Of a stretch of 10,542 bases of DNA, positions 5,504 through 10,542 are shown piece after piece. Numbering within the stretch: the stretch's first letter is position 1; every line of letters begins with the position of its first letter. Below the pieces are notes generated by a model. That model made no database searches. It was not told the DNA's origin and was given only the letters and a program-made list of their open reading frames with translations. Source of the DNA: an uncultured Collinsella sp. (GTDB lineage: Bacteria > Actinomycetota > Coriobacteriia > Coriobacteriales > Coriobacteriaceae); assembly GCA_958438125.1 (NCBI GenBank), contig CAUBQN010000048.1:1-10542 (forward strand), given 5' to 3'. The position numbers and the translations under genes are program-made.

Positions 5504-8374
5504 ATGAGTCGCCGCAACACCGAGCTGCTCTTGCTCATCGCCTCGGCGTTCCCCGTCATCCTGCTGTATGCGATGTACGTCCTCACCGCGGGCGCTGCCA
5601 TCTCCTTTGAGACGCTCGCCGTACCGATCGGCCTCTTTGCCGCCTTTGCCGCGGCCCACATTGCCGTGCGCATCTTGGCGCCCGGTGCCGACCCCGCCAT
5701 CCTGCCCATCGTATTTATACTTTCGGGCATCGGCATCACGTTCGTGACGCGTCTCGCCCCCGCTCTCGCCATCTCACAGCTCATCATCCTGTTTGTCTCG
5801 GTGGCGCTCATGGTGGGAACGCTTGCACTAGTCAAAAACCTCGACGTGGTCATGCGCTACAAGTACACCTTTGGCATCATCGGCATCATTCTGCTGATGC
5901 TGCCTATCTTTATCGGCACCACGATCTCGGGCTCCAAGCTGTGGATTCGCATCGCGGGCTTTACCATCCAGCCCGGCGAGTTCGCCAAGGTCTTTATCGT
6001 CCTGTTCCTGGCCGGCTACCTGGCCGAGAACCGCGAGCTGCTCTCCATCTCCAACCGCAAAATCCTGGGCTTTAAAATCCCTCGCCTGCGACTGCTGCTG
6101 CCGCTGTTTGCCGTATGGGGCGTGTGCCTGCTCGTCGTCGTCTTCGAACGCGATCTGGGCTCTGCCGTACTGTTCTATACCATCTTCTTGCTGATGCTCT
6201 ACGTTGCCACGGGGCGCTTTTCGTATGTCGTTATCGGCCTTGCGCTCTTAGCCGTTGGAGCCGTGGGCGCCTACAAGTTCCTGTCTCACGTTCAGGTGCG
6301 TTTCCAGGTTTGGCTCGATCCGTTTAAGGACGCCCAGGGCCAGGGCTACCAGATCGTCCAGTCGCTCTTCTCGCTTGCCGATGGCGGTCTGGTCGGTGTT
6401 GGCATCGGCAACGGCATGGCCAACAACATCCCTGTCGTCGAGTCCGACTTTATCTTCTCGGCTATCGGCGAGGAGATGGGCCTTTTGGGCGGCGGCGCCG
6501 TGCTCATCCTGTTTATGCTCTTTGCCGTGCGTGGCCTCACCACAGCTGCCCGCGCAAAGTCCGACCTTGCCGCCTTTAGCGCCACCGGTCTTACGGCAGC
6601 CATCAGCTTCCAGGCCTTTTTGATCGTTGGCGGCGTAACCCGCCTGATCCCGCTGACCGGCGTCACCCTGCCCTTTATGAGCCAGGGCGGCTCCTCTCTG
6701 CTGGCGAGCTTCATCATCGTCGCGCTCCTGCTGCGCGCCGGTGACGAGGCGACCGGACGCGAGGCCGAGCTTACCGGCACCGGCACCATGGCCGCCATCA
6801 CCGATGATCAGGTCGCATCTGCCGCCGCCCCGACGGGCACGCGCTTTGCCACCTCGTCTTCCTACGGCAGCGGCAGCCATTCCGTCGGCTCGCGCATGCG
6901 CCGTCGCCTGCTCGACACGCCTGAATCCGGTGTGCTCGGCCGCGTTGCGCTCGCCAACCGTCTAACCCGTGCGGTGCTCGCCTTTACGGCGCTGTTCGCC
7001 ATCCTTATCGGCAACCTCACCTATGTCCAAGTCATCAAGGCCAAGGACTATCAGGACATGCCGACCAACAACCACACCATCGCCCGCTCCAAGTACATCC
7101 AGCGCGGCTCCATCATCACGTCCGACGGCGTGACGCTGGCCGAGTCGCTGCAGCAGGAGGACGGCACCTACGTACGCTCCTACCCCAACGGTAACCTGGC
7201 AGCGCACGTGGTTGGCTACGTGAGCCAGCAGTATGGCACCACCGCCATCGAGAGCGTCATGAACGACACGCTCACCGGTTCTAAGGACTACTCCAGCTGG
7301 AACAACGCCATCGCGTCGCTCGCGGGCCAGACCCAGCCGGGCAACACCGCCAAGCTCACCATCGACTCGCGTATCCAGACGGCTGCTGAGCAGGCGCTCA
7401 AGGGCTTTAAGGGCGCTGTAGTGGTCATCGACCCGCGTACCGGCGCGGTTCTCGCATGTGCCAGCTCGCCCACCTACGACAACACCAACATCGATGCCCT
7501 GCTGCAGACGGGTGGCGGCGAGGACGGCTCCATGTACAATCGCGCCATGGACGCGCTGTACACGCCGGGCTCCACGTTTAAGGTCGTTACGCTTTCCGCG
7601 GCACTCGAGACCGGTACCGCCAGCCTTACCAGCACCTACCAGGCGCCCGGTTCCATGGACATCGGCAACGCACCGGTCACCAACTATGCCAACGAGAGCT
7701 ACGGCACCATCAGCCTACAGCAGGCCTTTGCCGTGTCCTCCAACGTCGTCTTCGGCCAGGTGGCAAACGAAGTTGGCGCAAACACGCTCGTGCAGTTTGC
7801 CAACGCCTTTGGCTACGGCCAAAAGCTCGGCCAGGACCTGACCTCCGCGGCCTCCATCATGGCCGACCCGTCGCTCATGACCGAGTGGGAGACCGCCTGG
7901 GCCGGCGCCGGCCAGCCTGTCGGCATGGACCATACGCCCGGCCCGCAGACCACCGTCATGCAAAACGCCGTGATTGCCGCCGCCATCGCTAACAGCGGCG
8001 TGGTCATGGACCCGTACTTTGTAGCCCAGGTACTCGCCCCGGACGGAACCGTGGTCAAGACCACGCAGTCCCGCTCGCTGGGTCAGGCCGTCAGCTCCGC
8101 CACGGCCGACCAGGTCAAGCAGGCCATGCTTGCCGTCGTCCAGTCCGGCACCGGCACCGATGCCCAGATTCCGGGCGTCAAGGTCGCCGGCAAGACCGGC
8201 TCAGCCGAGACCGGCGGCACCAACGTCAACTCGATGTTCGTTGGCTTTGCACCTTACGATTCACCCACGGTCGCCATCTCGGTGGCCTTGGAGGATTTCG
8301 ACAAGCATGACGTCAAGGCCGCCAAGATCGCCGGTATCGTCCTGACCGCGGCGCTTGCCGCACAGGGAGCGTGA
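5504..8374 (+). CDS. rodA-pbpA: Fused peptidoglycan synthase: SEDS glycosyltransferase (RodA/FtsW) plus class B penicillin-binding transpeptidase
   Basis: One uninterrupted frame encodes 956 residues that are normally two proteins. Residues ~1-415 are a SEDS membrane glycosyltransferase with about ten helices. They carry the signature GSKLWIRI...QPGEFAK (about 142-162), the WLDP motif with probable catalytic Asp272, and GYQIVQS after it. Residues ~415-485 are a Ser/Thr/Gly-rich cytoplasmic linker. One helix at ~490-508 leads into a class B PBP that begins with QRGSIITSDG and has the transpeptidase motifs STFK (S690, K693), SSN (745-747) and KTG (897-899). The SEDS half polymerises lipid II into glycan and the PBP half cross-links it outside the membrane. 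Both halves would have cytoplasmic termini at the junction, so the fusion is topologically sound. The linker methionine codon at 6896 has no ribosome binding site, which argues against separate translation. The order matches rodA-pbpA of the classical cluster. The gene follows the phosphatase by 16 bases. Confidence 0.95.
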   Translation: MSRRNTELLLLIASAFPVILLYAMYVLTAGAAISFETLAVPIGLFAAFAAAHIAVRILAPGADPAILPIVFILSGIGITFVTRLAPALAISQLIILFVSVALMVGTLALVKNLDVVMRYKYTFGIIGIILLMLPIFIGTTISGSKLWIRIAGFTIQPGEFAKVFIVLFLAGYLAENRELLSISNRKILGFKIPRLRLLLPLFAVWGVCLLVVVFERDLGSAVLFYTIFLLMLYVATGRFSYVVIGLALLAVGAVGAYKFLSHVQVRFQVWLDPFKDAQGQGYQIVQSLFSLADGGLVGVGIGNGMANNIPVVESDFIFSAIGEEMGLLGGGAVLILFMLFAVRGLTTAARAKSDLAAFSATGLTAAISFQAFLIVGGVTRLIPLTGVTLPFMSQGGSSLLASFIIVALLLRAGDEATGREAELTGTGTMAAITDDQVASAAAPTGTRFATSSSYGSGSHSVGSRMRRRLLDTPESGVLGRVALANRLTRAVLAFTALFAILIGNLTYVQVIKAKDYQDMPTNNHTIARSKYIQRGSIITSDGVTLAESLQQEDGTYVRSYPNGNLAAHVVGYVSQQYGTTAIESVMNDTLTGSKDYSSWNNAIASLAGQTQPGNTAKLTIDSRIQTAAEQALKGFKGAVVVIDPRTGAVLACASSPTYDNTNIDALLQTGGGEDGSMYNRAMDALYTPGSTFKVVTLSAALETGTASLTSTYQAPGSMDIGNAPVTNYANESYGTISLQQAFAVSSNVVFGQVANEVGANTLVQFANAFGYGQKLGQDLTSAASIMADPSLMTEWETAWAGAGQPVGMDHTPGPQTTVMQNAVIAAAIANSGVVMDPYFVAQVLAPDGTVVKTTQSRSLGQAVSSATADQVKQAMLAVVQSGTGTDAQIPGVKVAGKTGSAETGGTNVNSMFVGFAPYDSPTVAISVALEDFDKHDVKAAKIAGIVLTAALAAQGA

Positions 8375-8424
8375 TGCCCATGATCGAATCGGACACCCGA
8401 GGCGCGCCGCGGCCTAAGAGTTAG
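8374..8424 (+). CDS. Possible 16-codon ORF overlapping the SEDS-PBP stop
   Basis: The stop of the preceding gene and an ATG share a base (TGATG, 8372-8376). The short frame reads MPMIESDTRGAPRPKS and ends at TAG 8422-8424. A purine-rich AGGGAG at 8364-8369 lies four bases before the first ATG and ten before the in-frame ATG at 8380. The frame ends inside the hairpin at 8401-8436, so it could be a leader peptide or the relic of a lost gene start. No family is recognisable and chance is quite possible. Confidence 0.2.
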   Translation: MPMIESDTRGAPRPKS

Positions 8425-8436
8425 CGGCAACGCGCC
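8401..8436 (+). other. GC-rich hairpin in the gap before pknB
   Basis: GGCGCG (8401-8406) pairs with CGCGCC (8431-8436), and CCGC (8407-8410) pairs with GCGG (8424-8427) after a three-base bulge. The loop contains a second small inverted repeat, CTAA-GAG-TTAG (8414-8424), which competes with the inner stem. No run of T follows, so it is not a standard Rho-independent terminator. It may act as an attenuator, a processing site or a stabiliser of the upstream mRNA end. I see no clear promoter in the rest of the 132-base gap. Confidence 0.45.
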
Positions 8437-8496
8437 ACACGGCCCCAGCGGCCACATCGTAGGTACTACACACATCGTTGAGCGAATAGTTATGTT

Positions 8497-8501
8497 AGGA
8501 G
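8497..8501 (+). promoter_or_regulatory. Ribosome binding site deciding the pknB start
   Basis: AGGAG lies five bases before ATG 8507. The in-frame ATG at 8492 comes before this site and has no good site of its own, so 8507 is preferred; the upstream start would add only MLGAG. Confidence 0.65.
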
Positions 8502-8506
8502 CAGGA

Positions 8507-10468
8507 ATGGAACAGAGGGTCCTCGGGGGAAGATACCTCCTCAAGGATAAGGTGGGAACAGGCGGCATGGCGACCGTCTACCGTGCACAGGACCAGGTCC
8601 TCGACCGCACGGTAGCCGTCAAGATCATGCTGCCGCAGTATGCTGGCGACGCAACCTTCGCCGCACGCTTTAAGCAGGAGGCTCAGGCAGCAGCCGGTCT
8701 CTCCTCCCCCTATATCGTGGGCGTCTACGATTGGGGCAAGGACGGCGACACCTATTACATCGTCATGGAGTACTTGCGCGGCACCGACCTTAAGAGCGGC
8801 ATCAAGAGCCACGGCGCCCTCGACCCCAAGAAGGTCGCCCAGATCGGCTCGCAGATCAGCTCCGCGCTTTCGGTCGCCCACAAGCACGAGATCATCCACC
8901 GCGACATTAAGCCGCAGAACATCATGGTGCTGCCCGACGGCAACATCAAGGTGATGGACTTTGGCATCGCGCGCGCCAAGAACAGCCACCTCACGCAAGA
9001 CAACAACGTGCTGGGAACCGCCCACTACGTAAGCCCCGAGCAGACCCGTGGTCAGGACCTCGGCCCCACCTCGGATATCTACTCGCTGGGCGTCGTGATG
9101 TACGAGTGCGCCACTGGCCGCGTTCCCTTTGACGGTGACGACGCTATCTCAGTCGCACTCAAGCAGGTCAACGAGCTGCCTATTCCGCCGAGCCAGATCA
9201 ACTCCGGTGTCGACGCCGACCTTGAGCGCATCATCCTCAAGTGCATGGAGAAGGATCCGGCAAACCGCTTCCAGACCGCCGACGAGCTGCGTCAGGTGCT
9301 CAACAGCTACCTGTCGGGCCGTGCCGTCAACGTCTCGGAGCCCACGCGCATCATCGGTGCCCCCGGTGAGCTGGGCGCCACCAAGACTCGCGAGCTTTCC
9401 GATCAGACGCGCGCCATGGTGCGTCCCGTCTCGGGCGTGAGCGGCCAGAATACCGCCCGTAGCTCGGTTTCGGGCTCCACCGGCTCGTACGAGGTCGAAG
9501 AGCCCAAATCCAACAAGAACAAGATCATCGCCGCCGTGGTGGCAGCCGTTGCCGTCATCGGCATCGTGGTGGCCTTTGCCACAGGACTCTTTGGCGGCGA
9601 GCAGGTCACCGTGCCCGATGTGCTGGGCAAGGACCAGCAGACTGCCGTCGAGCTGATCAAGGAAGCCGGCCTCGAGGTCGGCACCATCGACCAAAGCTAC
9701 AACGACGATGTCGACGAGGGCAAGGTCGCCGAGCAGACGCCCAACGGCAACACCAAGAAGGCCAAGGGCACCAAGGTGAACCTGGTAATCTCCAAGGGTC
9801 CCAAGCCCTCCGAGAAGGTTGAGGTTCCCCATCTTGTCGGCCTGACCAAGGACCAGGCCGAGGCCGCGCTGGCAAGCGTTGGCCTGAAGGGCAACGCCTC
9901 CGAGGAGGCCAACGAGGCCGATGAGGGCCAGGTCTTTGAGCAGGGCACCGAAGCCGGTAAGGAAGTCGCGAAGGGCACGACCATCTCGTACAAGGTCTCG
10001 AGCGGCCCGGATACCACGTCCGTCCCCGACCTGACCGACATGACCGAGGCCCAGGCGCGCAACGCCCTCGATATGGCAGGCTTTGGCGTCGACGTGAGCT
10101 ACCAGGAGAACGACTCGGTTACCGAGGGCACCGTGATCAGCTGGAACCCCAGCGGCAAGCAGAAGCCCGGCGCCACGATTACCGTCGTCATTGCCAAGAA
10201 GTCCGGCAAGGCCACCGTCCCGGGCAACCTGTACGGCAAGAGCATCTCCGCCGCCGTTACCGCGCTCAACAACGCCGGTTTCTATAACATTGGCTTCTGT
10301 GACCAGAACGGCAATCCCGTAAGCGGTAACGAGGACGCCACCGTTACAGGCGTCTCCCCCACCGGCAAGCAGTCCACCGACAGCACGATTACGCTGACGG
10401 TCGCACTTTCTGGTTCGGGCTCGGGCACGGGCACGGGCACGGGCGACGATTCCGGTACGACCAACTAG
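8507..10468 (+). CDS. pknB: PknB: transmembrane Ser/Thr protein kinase with PASTA repeats
   Basis: The protein has 653 residues. The kinase domain (about 8-268) has the loop GTGGMATV, the ATP lysine K39 in VAVK, HRDIKPQN with D133, DFG D151, an activation loop with Thr163 and Thr171 (GTAHYVSPEQ), and SPEQ in the APE position. It is a normal RD kinase, unlike the first kinase. A juxtamembrane region (~270-337) carries three Thr-Arg motifs. One membrane helix spans ~339-359. Outside the cell are PASTA repeats at about 366-432, 437-501 and 503-565, with a fourth, divergent one at ~568-633, then a Ser/Gly/Thr tail. PASTA domains in this family bind muropeptides or lipid II, so the kinase probably senses wall synthesis and phosphorylates division and wall enzymes, with FhaA and FhaB as readers and PstP as antagonist. 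It follows the SEDS-PBP gene after 132 bases and may share its transcript. Confidence 0.96.
   Translation: MEQRVLGGRYLLKDKVGTGGMATVYRAQDQVLDRTVAVKIMLPQYAGDATFAARFKQEAQAAAGLSSPYIVGVYDWGKDGDTYYIVMEYLRGTDLKSGIKSHGALDPKKVAQIGSQISSALSVAHKHEIIHRDIKPQNIMVLPDGNIKVMDFGIARAKNSHLTQDNNVLGTAHYVSPEQTRGQDLGPTSDIYSLGVVMYECATGRVPFDGDDAISVALKQVNELPIPPSQINSGVDADLERIILKCMEKDPANRFQTADELRQVLNSYLSGRAVNVSEPTRIIGAPGELGATKTRELSDQTRAMVRPVSGVSGQNTARSSVSGSTGSYEVEEPKSNKNKIIAAVVAAVAVIGIVVAFATGLFGGEQVTVPDVLGKDQQTAVELIKEAGLEVGTIDQSYNDDVDEGKVAEQTPNGNTKKAKGTKVNLVISKGPKPSEKVEVPHLVGLTKDQAEAALASVGLKGNASEEANEADEGQVFEQGTEAGKEVAKGTTISYKVSSGPDTTSVPDLTDMTEAQARNALDMAGFGVDVSYQENDSVTEGTVISWNPSGKQKPGATITVVIAKKSGKATVPGNLYGKSISAAVTALNNAGFYNIGFCDQNGNPVSGNEDATVTGVSPTGKQSTDSTITLTVALSGSGSGTGTGTGDDSGTTN
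10415..10444 (+). repeat. pknB: Five tandem hexamers at the 3' end of pknB
   Basis: Five consecutive copies of (T/A)CGGGC, the last three identical (ACGGGC), encode Ser-Gly and Thr-Gly dipeptides in the extracellular tail after the last PASTA repeat. Because the unit is six bases, slippage would change tail length without shifting the frame. Confidence 0.8.
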
Positions 10469-10542
10469 TCGCCACCTCACCGCTCATTACGGCTCTCGCC
10501 GCAAACATATTCGCTCACAGGCGCCCGCTTGCTTCCCCAGCA
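10469..10542. other. Downstream flank with no recognised feature
   Basis: The 74 bases after the pknB stop contain no convincing stem followed by a T run and no reading frame I can support. The operon terminator is not seen here, and the next gene begins beyond the window or near its edge. Confidence 0.5.

Noticed and set aside
6896..8374. Separate pbpA gene starting at the linker ATG 6896
   Set aside because: The frame is continuous with the SEDS half and no purine-rich site precedes this ATG, so a single fused product is the simpler reading.
8491..8496. TATGTT as a -10 promoter hexamer for pknB
   Set aside because: There is no -35 at suitable distance and transcription would begin inside or after the ribosome binding site at 8497-8501.
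9149..10480. Long antisense frame of 443 codons opposite pknB
   Set aside because: It lies wholly opposite a well-supported kinase/PASTA gene in GC-rich DNA, where antisense frames stay open by codon bias. Its protein is Gly/Ala/Val/Leu-rich with no recognisable domain.

Overview
The window is GC-rich and its supported genes all lie on the + strand. It holds the actinobacterial cell-wall/cell-division phosphosignalling cluster, known in mycobacteria as fhaA-fhaB-pstP-rodA-pbpA-pknA-pknB, in a rearranged form. Protein style and gene arrangement suggest a member of the class Coriobacteriia, possibly Collinsella or a relative. That assignment rests on gene content and codon style and has not been checked by any search.

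Layout: (1) bases 1-260 are the 3' end of a gene with a lysine-rich C-terminus and a possible YcxB-like domain. (2) A 144-base gap (261-404) carries a candidate extended -10 promoter. (3) 405-2258 encodes a Ser/Thr kinase whose catalytic domain is joined to a large multi-pass membrane domain. (4) 2255-3268 is FhaA (DUF3662 plus FHA). (5) 3275-3691 is FhaB (one membrane helix plus FHA). (6) 3688-5487 is a PP2C phosphatase (PstP type) with an unusually long acidic N-terminal extension. (7) 5504-8374 is one continuous protein joining a SEDS glycosyltransferase (RodA/FtsW) to a class B penicillin-binding protein. (8) A 132-base gap (8375-8506) holds a GC-rich hairpin and a possible 16-codon ORF. 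(9) 8507-10468 is PknB, a PASTA-domain Ser/Thr kinase. The last 74 bases hold nothing I can name.

The genes read as one regulatory circuit. Two kinases are writers, and PknB's extracellular PASTA repeats probably sense cell-wall material. FhaA and FhaB are readers that bind phosphothreonine. PstP is the eraser. The fused RodA-PbpA is the peptidoglycan synthase that the circuit presumably controls. Genes 3-7 are tightly packed, with two 4-base stop/start overlaps (2255-2258, 3688-3691) and gaps of 6 and 16 bases, so they are probably co-transcribed and translationally coupled.

The parts that differ from the textbook cluster are the polytopic non-RD kinase at the front instead of a PknA next to PknB, the SEDS-PBP fusion, the long N-terminal tail on the phosphatase, a consensus TATAAT inside the end of the first kinase gene, and the structured gap before pknB. 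I see no mobile elements, CRISPR arrays, tRNAs or rRNAs.
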